64,000 bases of DNA from NCBI RefSeq assembly GCF_009928685.1, contig NZ_WWEO01000041.1, positions 186,001 through 250,000 of the forward strand. Direction: 5' to 3'. Shown here piece after piece: positions 17,429 through 26,958 of this stretch. This DNA comes from Mucilaginibacter agri (GTDB taxonomy: Bacteria; Bacteroidota; Bacteroidia; Sphingobacteriales; Sphingobacteriaceae). The notes below the pieces were generated by a model. That model saw nothing but the letters and a program-made list of their open reading frames with translations, was not told the DNA's origin and made no database searches. A program made the position numbers and the translations under genes. Position 1 is the first letter of the stretch; every line of letters begins with the position of its first letter.

Positions 17429-18199
17429 TTAGTCTATTAAAAATTCTACTTCTTTTAAATTATACTCGTGCTCAGCTCCGGCCTGGGCTATTTTAAGCAA
17501 ACCGCGGCTTGTTACACCCGTAATTTTACCTTCAAACACCTCCCCGTTCGACCGGAAATTGCGGGTTTCGTTTAACCCGAACAAAAACGACAAGTATGCT
17601 GCATTTATTTCATCAGCCTTTCCGGCTTTCAGTTGCAAATACAGGGCTTCTATTTGGCTGCAAATTTCTGATAATAAAGCTTTCAAATCATAATCCTTTT
17701 GTAAGATTTGCCTCACCGAAGTGGCGTGCGGCAAATGCTCCGGAAATTGCTGCTGGTTAATGTTTAACCCAATACCTATAACCGATTGGTTAATCTGCGT
17801 CCCCTGCACCATGTTTTCTATCAATATTCCGCCCAGTTTGCGGTTGTTGTGATAAATATCGTTCGGCCACTTAATTTTTATGCCTCCGCCTGTAACATCT
17901 GACAGGGCTTTAGCGACTCCTAAACTGATAGCCTGCGTTAGCGCAAATTGATCATTTAAAAGTAAAAAAGTGGGCTTAAGTAAAATACTGAAAGTGAGGT
18001 TTTTGCCCGCTTCTGTAAACCAGCGGTTCAATTGTTGGCCCCGGCCTGCGTATTGATCTTCTGCCATAATGACCGTTCCTTCGGGTAATGGCTTGGAATT
18101 TGACACTAAATTTTTGAGAAAAGTGTTTGTAGAATCAACTTCTTTCAGGGTGACTAAATTTTGTCCGATAAATAATCCCGAAAATATGTTATTTTGCAA
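17429..18199 (-). CDS. birA: Biotin--[acetyl-CoA-carboxylase] ligase (monofunctional)
   Basis: A 256-residue biotin protein ligase that activates biotin to biotinyl-AMP and transfers it to the carboxylase carrier protein. Seen are EVDSTNTFLK, the biotinyl-AMP loop GRGQQLNRW, KWPNDIYHNNRKLGGILIE and a C-terminal SH3-like domain (GKITGVTSRGLLKI). There is no N-terminal winged helix, so it is not a repressor. The most likely start is a TTG at 18199; no upstream in-frame ATG fits. It is divergent from rsfS across a 54-base gap and runs 5 bases ahead of the DsbD alpha gene. Confidence 0.93.
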   Translation of the reverse strand: MQNNIFSGLFIGQNLVTLKEVDSTNTFLKNLVSNSKPLPEGTVIMAEDQYAGRGQQLNRWFTEAGKNLTFSILLKPTFLLLNDQFALTQAISLGVAKALSDVTGGGIKIKWPNDIYHNNRKLGGILIENMVQGTQINQSVIGIGLNINQQQFPEHLPHATSVRQILQKDYDLKALLSEICSQIEALYLQLKAGKADEINAAYLSFLFGLNETRNFRSNGEVFEGKITGVTSRGLLKIAQAGAEHEYNLKEVEFLID

Positions 18200-18253
18200 A
18201 GTATAAACGTTATTAACTTATTAAATCAAATCGTTCAAAACTAATCCTTTTTG

Positions 18254-18628
18254 ATGGTAAAAAACAAAGCGATAAAAGAATCCGCTTACATTTCTGAACT
18301 TGCTATTCATGGCATGCAGGAAAAGAAGGGAAATGAAATTGTTAGATTAGATCTCCGTAATATATTCAGTTCGGTATCGGATTACTTTGTGATCTGCCAT
18401 GCTGATTCAAGTACCCAGGTTAAAGCAATTGCAAATAGCGTAGAAGAGGAAATTTTTAAGGCCACGCAACAGGAACCTTGGCGTAAGGAAGGGCTTATAC
18501 ACAGCGAGTGGATACTACTGGATTATATTGATGTAGTAGTACACATCTTCAGAACAGATAAACGTGAATTTTATGGCGTGGAAGATCTGTGGGGTGATGC
18601 TGAAATAAAATTCTATCAAAGCGCTTAA
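18254..18628 (+). CDS. rsfS: Ribosomal silencing factor RsfS
   Basis: A 124-residue RsfS/Iojap protein started at the ATG at 18254. It binds L14 on the 50S subunit and blocks subunit joining in starved cells. Family marks are NIFSSVSDYFVICHADSSTQ, the KEGLIHSEWILLDYIDVVVHIF segment (read here as a pattern) and the YGVEDLWGDAE end. Bacteroidota usually place rsfS directly before ftsH, as here. Confidence 0.95.
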   Translation: MVKNKAIKESAYISELAIHGMQEKKGNEIVRLDLRNIFSSVSDYFVICHADSSTQVKAIANSVEEEIFKATQQEPWRKEGLIHSEWILLDYIDVVVHIFRTDKREFYGVEDLWGDAEIKFYQSA

Positions 18629-18702
18629 ACAGTTATCTACCGTTTACCATTCTCCCTTATTAATTATTTATAGATTACATCGTTTGAGCTGAAATATAAA
18701 AC

Positions 18703-20790
18703 ATGAAAGATAATCGATCCGAAAAGCCTAAGACTATTCGTAAAATCTCCAATAAAAAAATTACACCAAAGCCGCCTAAGTTTAACATAGTGTGGCTGTA
18801 CGCCGTATTAATATTAGGTTTAATTGTGGTGTCGTACCTTATTAACGGCAACAGTGGTAAACCTATCACTGCACAGCGTTTCCAAAATGAAATGCTAAAA
18901 CCTCGTGACGTTGACCACATTGTTGCCTATAAAAATGGCGACCTGGTAATTGCAGATGTTTACATTAAAAAAGACAGCTTGCGTAAGCCTACTTATAACG
19001 ACATCCGCGATCAGCGTTCATTTAATGTACAAACCGGCCCTCAATATACCTTCACCGATGCTTCTTACGAAAGTTTAAAGCAAACCGTTGGCGTTGTTGA
19101 AAAAGACCTGCCAGATTCGCAAAAAACCTCTATCCAGTTTGAGCAGCACGAAAGCCTACTATCTAACTGGTTAGTTCAGGGCGTAATTATTATGGTATTG
19201 TTTGCCGTGGTATGGTTATACATTATGCGCCGCATGAGCGGTGGTGCAGGCGGCGGCCCGGGCGGTCAGATCTTCAGCATCGGCAAATCAAAAGCTACGC
19301 TGTTTGATAAAGAAGCCCAGATCAACGTTACATTCAACGACGTTGCCGGCTTACAGGAAGCTAAAGAAGAGGTTATGGAAATTGTTGATTTCCTGAAAAA
19401 CCCTAAAAAATATACCAATCTGGGTGGTAAGATCCCTAAAGGTGCTTTATTGGTAGGTTCGCCGGGTACCGGTAAAACCTTAATGGCTAAAGCCGTTGCG
19501 GGTGAAGCGCAAGTACCATTCTTCTCCCTATCAGGTTCTGATTTTGTGGAGATGTTTGTGGGTGTGGGTGCATCACGTGTGCGCGACTTGTTCCGCCAGG
19601 CTAAAGACAAAGCTCCTTGTATCATCTTTATTGATGAGATTGATGCTATCGGCCGTGCCCGTGGTAAAAACAATATTGTAGGTGGTAATGATGAGCGCGA
19701 AAACACGCTGAACCAGTTACTGGTTGAGATGGATGGTTTCGGTACCGACTCGGGCATTATTATCCTTGCTGCAACCAACCGTCCTGACGTACTGGATTCT
19801 GCGCTATTACGCCCGGGACGTTTCGACAGACAAATTTCTATCGACAAACCGGATTTGGTTGGTCGTGAGCAAATTTTCAAAGTTCACCTGGGCCCATTAA
19901 AACTGGCCGAAGAGGTTGATGCTAAAAAACTATCTGCACAAACCCCAGGTTTTGCGGGTGCAGAGATTGCCAACGTTTGTAACGAGGCTGCCCTGATTGC
20001 AGCCCGCCGCGACAAACCTGCGGTTGATATGCAGGATTTTCAAGATGCTATTGACCGTGTTATTGGTGGTCTGGAAAAGAAAAACAAGATCATTTCGCCG
20101 GAAGAGAAACGCATTGTGGCTTACCACGAAGCCGGCCACGCTATTGCAGGCTGGTTCCTGGAGCATGCCGATCCGTTGGTTAAAGTATCTATCGTTCCTC
20201 GTGGTGTTGCCGCTTTAGGTTACGCCCAGTATTTACCGAGGGAGCAGTTTTTACATACTACCGAGCAGTTGACCGACGAGATGGTAGTATCAATGGGTGG
20301 CCGTGTTGCGGAAGACATTGTGTTCGGTAAAATATCTACCGGTGCCTTGAGCGATTTAGAACGCATTACCAAATTGGCTTATGCCATGGTTAAAATCTAC
20401 GGTATGAATGGTAAAGTGGGTAACCTTTCGTTCTACGATCCGCAAGGCGAATATCAGTTTAACAAACCTTACTCTGATACTACTGCCGAACTGATTGATG
20501 CCGAAGTACGCGCACTTGTTGATTCAGTTTACCAACGCACTAAAGACCTATTGAACGAAAAACGTGCAGGACTGGAATTGCTGGCTGCCAAGTTATTGGA
20601 GAAAGAAGTATTGTTCCAATCTGACCTGGAAGAGCTGTTAGGCAAACGCCCGTTTGAGAACCGCACCGCTTACGATAAATTTGTGAACGGCGAAGCTGCT
20701 CTTAACCCGGAAGTTGATAACAACGCTATCCCCGAATCTGTGACCAACCCACAAGTTGATCGCATTGAAGGCGCGAGCAGCGAATCATAA
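18703..20790 (+). CDS. ftsH: ATP-dependent zinc metalloprotease FtsH
   Basis: A 695-residue membrane AAA+ protease that degrades membrane and short-lived cytoplasmic proteins. Two transmembrane helices (about 27-47 and 152-173) flank a periplasmic domain. The AAA+ module has Walker A GSPGTGKT (252-259), Walker [10 protein letters not shown] and the second region of homology [19 protein letters not shown]. The M41 peptidase has HEAGH (475-479) as zinc ligands. The C-terminal tail is acidic and low complexity. It is followed by a terminator. All motifs are intact. Confidence 0.98.
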   Translation: MKDNRSEKPKTIRKISNKKITPKPPKFNIVWLYAVLILGLIVVSYLINGNSGKPITAQRFQNEMLKPRDVDHIVAYKNGDLVIADVYIKKDSLRKPTYNDIRDQRSFNVQTGPQYTFTDASYESLKQTVGVVEKDLPDSQKTSIQFEQHESLLSNWLVQGVIIMVLFAVVWLYIMRRMSGGAGGGPGGQIFSIGKSKATLFDKEAQINVTFNDVAGLQEAKEEVMEIVDFLKNPKKYTNLGGKIPKGALLVGSPGTGKTLMAKAVAGEAQVPFFSLSGSDFVEMFVGVGASRVRDLFRQAKDKAPCIIFIDEIDAIGRARGKNNIVGGNDERENTLNQLLVEMDGFGTDSGIIILAATNRPDVLDSALLRPGRFDRQISIDKPDLVGREQIFKVHLGPLKLAEEVDAKKLSAQTPGFAGAEIANVCNEAALIAARRDKPAVDMQDFQDAIDRVIGGLEKKNKIISPEEKRIVAYHEAGHAIAGWFLEHADPLVKVSIVPRGVAALGYAQYLPREQFLHTTEQLTDEMVVSMGGRVAEDIVFGKISTGALSDLERITKLAYAMVKIYGMNGKVGNLSFYDPQGEYQFNKPYSDTTAELIDAEVRALVDSVYQRTKDLLNEKRAGLELLAAKLLEKEVLFQSDLEELLGKRPFENRTAYDKFVNGEAALNPEVDNNAIPESVTNPQVDRIEGASSES

Positions 20791-20810
20791 AATTTAATTT
20801 TTTTTCAAAA

Positions 20811-20843
20811 AGCCATTATGCTTAGGTATAATGGCTTTTTTTA
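20811..20843 (+). terminator. Terminator of ftsH
   Basis: AGCCATTAT pairs with ATAATGGCT around an 8-base loop, followed by TTTTTTT. Confidence 0.85.
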
Positions 20844-20861
20844 TTTTTATACTTTTATAAA

Positions 20862-21500
20862 ATGAGTCAGAACATCACGCCTAAAGAGCGCCTGCTTAAA
20901 AAGATCCGCAAGGCATTGCTCGAGAAAAGGGATAACCCATATCCAAATCTCGAGGAGATGCCTATGTATCCGCCTGCAGAAGATATGCCCGAAGTGATGT
21001 TTGCCGAGCAATTTACCGCGGCTGCCGGCCAGTTTGTATTTTGTGAAGACGAAGTGCAATTTATTGAGAACCTGCTTACCCTTGCCGAAGAACGTAACTG
21101 GCGTAAAATATACTGCTGGGAACCAGCCCTGCAAGCGGTATTAGAACGTTACGAATACCCCTATTACGCTACCGATAAAGATTTTGAACAGGCCGAAGTG
21201 GGTTTTACCCTATGCGAAGCGTTAATTGCCCGCAATGGCAGTATCTTGATCTCCAACGCCGAAGCCGCCGGTCGCCGATTGAGTATTTATCCACCTATAC
21301 ATATTGTGCTGGCTTATACTTCACAACTGGTGGTAGATCTTAAAGATGGATTTAATATCGTTAAACAAAAATATGAGGGGCAAATCCCATCTATGCTATC
21401 AGTTGTAACCGGCCCAAGCCGCACAGCCGATATCGAGAAAACGCTGGTGCTGGGAGCGCACGGCCCCAAAGAATTGTATGTGTTTTTGCTGGATGGCTAA
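20862..21500 (+). CDS. LUD domain protein (LutC/YkgG-like)
   Basis: A 212-residue protein of the LUD (lactate utilization, DUF162) family. The N-terminal KERLLKKIRKALLEK helix and the C-terminal NAEAAGRRLSIYPPIHIVLA, GPSRTADIEKTLVLGAHGP core are characteristic. LutC-type proteins work with LutA and LutB iron-sulfur subunits in lactate oxidation, but neither partner is nearby, so lactate use is not demonstrated. In Bacteroidota this gene commonly sits behind ftsH. It converges with the phosphoesterase gene with 2 bases between the stops. Confidence 0.85.
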   Translation: MSQNITPKERLLKKIRKALLEKRDNPYPNLEEMPMYPPAEDMPEVMFAEQFTAAAGQFVFCEDEVQFIENLLTLAEERNWRKIYCWEPALQAVLERYEYPYYATDKDFEQAEVGFTLCEALIARNGSILISNAEAAGRRLSIYPPIHIVLAYTSQLVVDLKDGFNIVKQKYEGQIPSMLSVVTGPSRTADIEKTLVLGAHGPKELYVFLLDG

Positions 21501-21502
21501 GC

Positions 21503-22609
21503 TTAAACTTTAGTTTCTAACTCGTTAATAAGGCTCGCAAGGTCGCGTTCCTCTAAAATAATTCGCCCGCTATTCCCCTGTGTGTCGTATTCCCATTTTA
21601 TCAGGCGGACAAAGCCGTCTGCAATTTCTATCCCGGTTATATCACCATCGTCAAAACAACAGCAACCGCTATTAAAATAAGTTGGGCGGTAACCTGTAAA
21701 ATCGAGCGAACTATCATTTTCCAGATGCCGCTTGGTTATCTCCACGTTCAGTTTGTTGATCTCGTTTACATCGTTATTTTTTTCGGCCCGCGCTCGCTGA
21801 ATATATAGACTTTCGATATGCGTTAACGATTGAAATACTGGTTGATGTGTATGCCCGGTTATCAGCAAGGTGTTATTTTGCCTCGAGCTCCACTCGTACA
21901 TCATCTGATTATGGGCCGTCTTCAGGTCGTTGTTGTTGGCCGGGGTGTTGAGGTTTATGCACAGGTACGACTGTACCGGCGCCCACACATTAGATACAAA
22001 CCATTTGCTAAACCAGTTGCCATCGCATTGCAAATCGCCCTGATGACCGTGCGTCATGTAAATATCCAACGGCTTTTTGTTAATTGTTGTTTGCAGAATT
22101 ATCCCCTCATAAACCTTGAATTTTTTACTGTAAATCTGATACAAACTTATGGGCGCCAGCGGGTCATTATCCCAATAGAGATCGTGATTACCAAAGATCT
22201 TCACAAACGCATCGCGGTCTAAAAATTTCTTCTCTGCTTCAAACGTAGCCTTATTATGGTGCTTAACTGTCAGAAACAGGTTTTCCCATAGCTCCTCACT
22301 ATCACCAAGATTAATATAGGTAAACCGCTCCTGATCATAATAGTCCAATGCCGCGAGATAGTTTTTCTCCGCCAATGCAAAATCGTCAGAGTTATCACGG
22401 GCACCCTTATGCTGGTCGGACAAGACGATGAACCGACCTTCGGCACTATCAAACGGTATTACTATTCCACGGTTACTTTTCGGATTAATTATTTTCTTCC
22501 GCAATAAGGTAAGCGAACTAAACACCCGCCTGTGGTTCGGTTTTGATGAGTATTTGTCTGACAACCTGATAATTGGCCTGGATAGTAATTTTTGAAGGAA
22601 ACGACGCAT
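21503..22609 (-). CDS. Metallophosphoesterase
   Basis: A 368-residue calcineurin-like phosphoesterase. The metal-binding motifs appear in order: SDQHKGARDNSDD (DxH variant), NLGDSEE (GD), FGNHDLYWD (GNHD), YMTHGHQGD (H) and ITGHTHQPVF (GHTH). Substrate unknown; the length and lack of a signal peptide suggest a cytoplasmic or peripheral enzyme. It ends 2 bases from the LUD gene, on the opposite strand. Confidence 0.88.
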   Translation of the reverse strand: MRRFLQKLLSRPIIRLSDKYSSKPNHRRVFSSLTLLRKKIINPKSNRGIVIPFDSAEGRFIVLSDQHKGARDNSDDFALAEKNYLAALDYYDQERFTYINLGDSEELWENLFLTVKHHNKATFEAEKKFLDRDAFVKIFGNHDLYWDNDPLAPISLYQIYSKKFKVYEGIILQTTINKKPLDIYMTHGHQGDLQCDGNWFSKWFVSNVWAPVQSYLCINLNTPANNNDLKTAHNQMMYEWSSRQNNTLLITGHTHQPVFQSLTHIESLYIQRARAEKNNDVNEINKLNVEITKRHLENDSSLDFTGYRPTYFNSGCCCFDDGDITGIEIADGFVRLIKWEYDTQGNSGRIILEERDLASLINELETKV

Positions 22610-22820
22610 GGCTTTTAAACACCGCCAAAATACGTTGTGTTTTAATACTCCGCAATTTGAGACCCCATGCGTGTATTTTTTGCTGAATTACGTCAAAATA
22701 CCGTGAAAACACGTTTTTTAAATTCGATGGGTAAATGTATTATTGTAGCATGCGAATATTATTATATCCGCATTTTTTGCCCTTGCTATTAAACTATCAT
22801 TAACCTCTTAAACCAAAACA

Positions 22821-23171
22821 ATGTCAACAGCAAAAGATCCGGCACCACACGGCCGTAAGATTAAATTGAGCGAGGCCAGAAAAATGATCGCAGATTACAA
22901 AGGCAAGGCTCAACCCCATCATCTCCGCTCATTAACCATCAGCGCAGACCATCTAAGAAAAATTATCGACCAGCCCGGATGCGAACACGTTCGTTTTCAT
23001 GTATGCTTAAAAGACGGTGCCGCATCGGCGGGTATTGATAATGCACACTCATTAGTTGCCGTGGGTGTTGATTCGCAAAATAAAGCTATGTTGCAGGGAG
23101 AGGCGGACAGTGAAGTTTATGAAGATTTTACGCATTGCCCGCCAACATGTAATGATGGCGATTCCTTCTAA
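22821..23171 (+). CDS. Small protein of unknown function, paralogue 1
   Basis: A 116-residue soluble protein with no signal peptide. It is a clear paralogue of the next gene: both have RKIKLSEARKMI / RRITMAEAREMV, RSLTI-ADHLRKI-DQP-C, HSLVAVGVDS / HSLVVIGADS and the ending VYEDFTHCPPTCNDGDS / VYEDLSICPPGCDGDS. The CPPxC-DGDS ending with two close Cys could bind metal. No known domain was recognised. It opens a rightward cluster continuing to a histidine kinase and response regulator; 30 bases separate it from paralogue 2. Confidence 0.65.
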   Translation: MSTAKDPAPHGRKIKLSEARKMIADYKGKAQPHHLRSLTISADHLRKIIDQPGCEHVRFHVCLKDGAASAGIDNAHSLVAVGVDSQNKAMLQGEADSEVYEDFTHCPPTCNDGDSF

Positions 23172-23201
23172 TTATTATATTCGCTCCCTAATTAAACACA
23201 A

Positions 23202-23558
23202 ATGTCAGTAACACAAGATCCTTCATCAGCAGGACGCAGAATCACTATGGCCGAGGCCAGAGAAATGGTAGAAACGTATGCCAAAGCATGCACGGACACA
23301 GATATCCGGTCCCTAACCATTAATGCAGATTATTTACGAAAAATTTTAGATCAACCAGATTGCCAGTTTGTAAGGTTTTATTTGGCTGTAGTAGATCCGA
23401 AAGCACAAGCACAGGGCTTGCCTCAAGGACACTCGTTAGTAGTAATCGGTGCGGACAGTACTAATGCCAACATTACGCTTGACGATGACGCAACCCAGGT
23501 TTACGAAGATCTAAGCATATGCCCTCCTGGCTGTGATGGTGATTCATATACATTATAA
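23202..23558 (+). CDS. Small protein of unknown function, paralogue 2
   Basis: A 118-residue relative of the preceding protein (see its motifs), clearly a tandem duplication with divergence: the middle region has QAQGLPQ where paralogue 1 has AASAGIDN. The final Cys pair (CPPGC) is kept. It ends 2 bases before the TTG start of a membrane protein, so the genes are almost certainly co-transcribed. Function unknown. Confidence 0.65.
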   Translation: MSVTQDPSSAGRRITMAEAREMVETYAKACTDTDIRSLTINADYLRKILDQPDCQFVRFYLAVVDPKAQAQGLPQGHSLVVIGADSTNANITLDDDATQVYEDLSICPPGCDGDSYTL

Positions 23559-23560
23559 AT

Positions 23561-24301
23561 TTGAAATCACTATACTACATTGCTCTTGCCTTAATATTAT
23601 TAGATTCAATATTGGGCCTATCTTTATTATTTGCAAAGCGATTGGATACAAAGTTGTATCCAATCGCTTTAGCAGCTACTGTTTCTATAATTGAAGAGCT
23701 GATAGGAGAATATTTTTCTGTTAAAAATAAAAATGGTCTATTCACCGGTTTTATTTTCAACCCCTTAGAGTATGCCTGTTTCGCATGGTTCTTTTATATC
23801 AACGTTGACTTTAAGGTGATTAAAGCCCTCATTAAAGTAAGTATTGTTATATTCCTGGCATTTGTTAGCGGATATCTTTATTTCTTTTTAAAGTTAAAAC
23901 CGCTGGCTGCTAAAACGATATTGGATTACGTAGTAGCAACCAAAAGCTTTTGGATTGTAATCTGGTCTATTGCATATATTTTTAACATATTTAATCAGAT
24001 AACACATTACAAAAAGCTAAACGTCTACACGTTGATGGTAGCAGGCGCTTTATTGTTTTATTATTCTTTCAGCATTATATATTTCCTATCGGAGTTATAC
24101 CTCATAAATTATTCGGAGAGGCATCATATATCACTGTCGGTAATGTTAAATCCCCAAAATGCGCAAATGTATGCTTCAAAACAATGGACTGCTGTTAGAC
24201 CTTTATTGTTTTTAACTAATATCCTTTTATATTTATGCATTTTTGTAGCACTTGTTAAAAGTGTGGTGGTTCCAAAAAAGCATATAAAAGCAAGTGTCTG
24301 A
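23561..24301 (+). CDS. Multi-pass membrane protein, unknown function
   Basis: A 246-residue very hydrophobic protein with about seven transmembrane helices and short charged loops. TTG at 23561 is the only sensible start, 2 bases behind paralogue 2. Its end overlaps the GTG start of the histidine kinase by 8 bases. The arrangement suggests a membrane sensor or accessory module for the kinase. No conserved motif was recognised. Confidence 0.6.
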   Translation: MKSLYYIALALILLDSILGLSLLFAKRLDTKLYPIALAATVSIIEELIGEYFSVKNKNGLFTGFIFNPLEYACFAWFFYINVDFKVIKALIKVSIVIFLAFVSGYLYFFLKLKPLAAKTILDYVVATKSFWIVIWSIAYIFNIFNQITHYKKLNVYTLMVAGALLFYYSFSIIYFLSELYLINYSERHHISLSVMLNPQNAQMYASKQWTAVRPLLFLTNILLYLCIFVALVKSVVVPKKHIKASV

Positions 24302-25118
24302 CGGTTTTGATTTCTGGGTTTTACTAACAGTAGCTATTGGTATCCTGATACTATTTGTATTATTTATTATCACTATTCTGTTTATTTACCAGCGCAGAAC
24401 CTTCGAGCATCAGAAAAAGATCACTGCCATTGAGCAAAACCTGAAGCAGGAGATCTTGAAAACCCAGATCGAAGTTCAGGATCAAACGCTTACGTATGTG
24501 AGCCGTGAGATTCATGATAATATAACCCAGGTACTCTCCTTTGTTAAACTCTCATTGGGTGTAAGTGCCAAAGATCCGGTACAGGCGCAAAACAAAATTA
24601 CCGAAAGCCGGGAGCTGCTGTCGCAAGCTATTAATGACCTGCGCGATTTATCTAAAAGTATGAGCTTTGATACCATCAAAGCCGCAGGACTAACCAAAAC
24701 CATCAGGCTGGAAATAGAACGCATTAATAAAAGTGGGCTGGTAAAGGCAACGTTTAATGTTGAGGGCAATGAGTATTCGTTGGGTGAAAAGAATGAGCTG
24801 GTAATTTTCCGCATTTTTCAGGAGACTGTAAATAACGCACTTAAGCACGCAAATGCCCGCGAGCTTAAAATCCAGTTGCTATATTCGGCAAAAGTGTTTA
24901 ATTTGACCATCGCGGATGATGGTGATGGATTCTCGACCAGCATAATAGATGAGCATCGTGGTTCTGGTTTAAAAAACCTGCAAAACAGGGCGTCGTTAAT
25001 TGGCGCTGTAGCTACAATAGAAAGTTCGCCGGGTAACGGCTGTACAGTTTCGATCGCACTCGATCCGCTTTTAGAAAACGCGTATGCCGACGGAACTTAT
25101 TCAAATAGCCTTAGTTGA
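24294..25118 (+). CDS. Sensor histidine kinase, NarX/HisKA_3 type
   Basis: A 274-residue kinase beginning at GTG 24294. One transmembrane helix (about 10-31) leads into a coiled coil, then the HisKA_3 box SREIHDNITQVLSFVKL with His74 as phospho-acceptor. A HATPase domain follows: QETVNNALKHANA (N box), DDGDGF (G1) and GSGLKNLQNRA (G2). There is no extracellular sensor domain, so the signal probably comes from the adjoining membrane protein. It overlaps the response regulator gene by 35 bases. Confidence 0.92.
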   Translation: MSDGFDFWVLLTVAIGILILFVLFIITILFIYQRRTFEHQKKITAIEQNLKQEILKTQIEVQDQTLTYVSREIHDNITQVLSFVKLSLGVSAKDPVQAQNKITESRELLSQAINDLRDLSKSMSFDTIKAAGLTKTIRLEIERINKSGLVKATFNVEGNEYSLGEKNELVIFRIFQETVNNALKHANARELKIQLLYSAKVFNLTIADDGDGFSTSIIDEHRGSGLKNLQNRASLIGAVATIESSPGNGCTVSIALDPLLENAYADGTYSNSLS

Positions 25119-25722
25119 TGATCATCGACTGTTCAGAAGCGGAATTGCTTCATTAATAGATCAGTTCCCGGAGTATCAGGTATTATTCGAGGCCGGAAAC
25201 GGCAATGAACTTATCGAAAAAATAAACGCCGGCCAAAAACCCGATATTATCCTTCTCGATATTAATATGCCCGAGATGGATGGTTTCGGCACCACCCAAT
25301 GGCTTAAAAAACACCACCCCGGTGTTAAGATCATCATCTTATCCATGTTTCAGGATGCCGACAAGGTACTTACCATGGTAAAACTAGGTGTAAATGGCTA
25401 TCTGTTAAAAGACTCCGAACCAGATGAGTTTGAAGTGGCTTTAAAAACCGTTGCCAACAACGACCTTTACTACCCACCTTTTGTAACCGACCACCTGGTA
25501 AAAAACCTGCACCATAAAGAAGATATTAAACTCAACAACCGCGAAATAGAGTTTTTGCGCCTCGCAGGTACCGAACTCACCTATAAAGAAATTGCCGATC
25601 AAATGTGCATTAGCGCACGCACGGTTGATGGTTACCGCGATCAGCTGTTTGATAAATTACAGATCAAAAGCCGTGTTGGGCTGGTGTTATACGCTATAAA
25701 AAATAATTTAATACAATTGTAG
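25084..25722 (+). CDS. Response regulator, NarL/FixJ family
   Basis: A 212-residue LuxR-type regulator. The receiver domain has acidic DD at 12-13, the phospho-acceptor Asp59 in LLDINMPEMDG, the Thr/Ser position in IILSM and the Lys in LLKDSEP. The C-terminal helix-turn-helix runs LNNREIEFLRLAGTELTYKEIA and ISARTVDGYRDQL. It should bind DNA as a dimer after phosphorylation by the overlapping kinase; the regulon is not known. Confidence 0.94.
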   Translation: MPTELIQIALVDDHRLFRSGIASLIDQFPEYQVLFEAGNGNELIEKINAGQKPDIILLDINMPEMDGFGTTQWLKKHHPGVKIIILSMFQDADKVLTMVKLGVNGYLLKDSEPDEFEVALKTVANNDLYYPPFVTDHLVKNLHHKEDIKLNNREIEFLRLAGTELTYKEIADQMCISARTVDGYRDQLFDKLQIKSRVGLVLYAIKNNLIQL

Positions 25723-25751
25723 TTTGCTAAAATAATTAGCAAATTTGTTGT

Positions 25752-26822
25752 ATGCCATTTGAAGACAATCCCGAATATTTTAAGGGACGGGGGGCGCAGG
25801 TAAACACCCACAACAAATTTCTAAAAAACAAATATGTACTCGATCACATCGAGGCGCTTGACGAACCATTGCTCGAAAACGAGGCAACCCAGTTTTATAA
25901 CGAGAACGCCAAAAAGATTGTAAGCGAATCTAACAGCCCCGACCTCAGCCACATGTACTCTATTAATCCCTATCAGGGATGCGAACATGGCTGCATCTAT
26001 TGCTACGCCCGTAACAGCCACGAATATTATGGTTTTAGCGCCGGGTTGGATTTTGAGCGAAAAATCATCATTAAACATAACGCTCCCGAACTGCTCGAAA
26101 AATACTTTAACAAACGCGGCTACAGCCCGGTGCCCATTATGCTCTCGGGCAATACAGATTGCTACCAACCGGTTGAACGTAAACTCGAGATAACCCGCAA
26201 ACTTCTGGAAGTTTTTTTGCAGTATCGTAACCCGGTAAGCATCATCACCAAAAACAACCTCGTAACCCGCGATCTGGATATTTTAATAGAACTGGCAAAG
26301 CTCAACCTGGTACATGTAAATGTTTCTATTACCTCTTTAGACGAGCAGTTGCGCCAAAAGCTGGAGCCCCGCACAGTCACGGCTTCGGGCAGGTTATCCA
26401 CAATAGAGAAACTGTCTGCTGCGGGCATCCCGGTGCGGGTGATGACAGCACCTATTATCCCCGGCCTAAACAGCAACGAAATTCCCGATATTATTCGCGC
26501 TGCAGCCAACCGTGGGGCAGTTGATGCAGGCTTTACCCTTGTACGCCTTAATGGCGCCGTTGGCGATATCTTTACAGATTGGATTTATAAAGCCTTCCCC
26601 AACAAGGCCGATAAGGTTTTAAACATGATAGCAAGCTGCCACGGCGGAAAGATAAACGACAGCGAATTTGGTCGCCGCATGTCGGGCGATGGTAATATAG
26701 CCGAGTCTATCCACCAGCTTTACCGCATGGCTTGCACCCGTTTTCTAGCCGGCAGGGAAATGCCGGGCTATGATTTGACTTTGTTTACCCCAAAGAGTGG
26801 TAGGCAAACGAGTTTGTTTTAA
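25752..26822 (+). CDS. PA0069-family radical SAM protein
   Basis: A 356-residue radical SAM protein with the 4Fe-4S motif CEHGCIYCYAR (CxxxCxxC) around residue 80. The flanking NPYQGCEHGC, SGNTDCYQPVE and DAGFTLVRLNG segments are those of the PA0069 family, related to spore photoproduct lyase-type enzymes and SplB-like proteins. The reaction is unknown; a DNA/RNA photoproduct or metabolite repair role is speculative. The start is the ATG at 25752, 29 bases behind the response regulator, though no functional link is evident. Confidence 0.88.
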   Translation: MPFEDNPEYFKGRGAQVNTHNKFLKNKYVLDHIEALDEPLLENEATQFYNENAKKIVSESNSPDLSHMYSINPYQGCEHGCIYCYARNSHEYYGFSAGLDFERKIIIKHNAPELLEKYFNKRGYSPVPIMLSGNTDCYQPVERKLEITRKLLEVFLQYRNPVSIITKNNLVTRDLDILIELAKLNLVHVNVSITSLDEQLRQKLEPRTVTASGRLSTIEKLSAAGIPVRVMTAPIIPGLNSNEIPDIIRAAANRGAVDAGFTLVRLNGAVGDIFTDWIYKAFPNKADKVLNMIASCHGGKINDSEFGRRMSGDGNIAESIHQLYRMACTRFLAGREMPGYDLTLFTPKSGRQTSLF

Positions 26823-26836
26823 AAGGTTCTCTTTTG

Positions 26837-26922
26837 TGTCATTGCGAGCGATAGCGCGGCAACCTCGTCGTAATCCTCTTTTTAAGAATAGCGACGAGGT
26901 TGCTTCGTACCTCGCAATGACA
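26837..26922. repeat. REP-like palindromic element (family A)
   Basis: TGTCATTGCGAGCG at the left and CTCGCAATGACA at the right are inverted; GGCAACCTCGTCG mirrors CGACGAGGTTGC in the middle. It matches the element at 12588-12681 closely and lies between converging genes. Confidence 0.85.
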
Positions 26923-26958
26923 TTGTGGTGAACTTATCCTGATTCTTGACTCCCTTTA

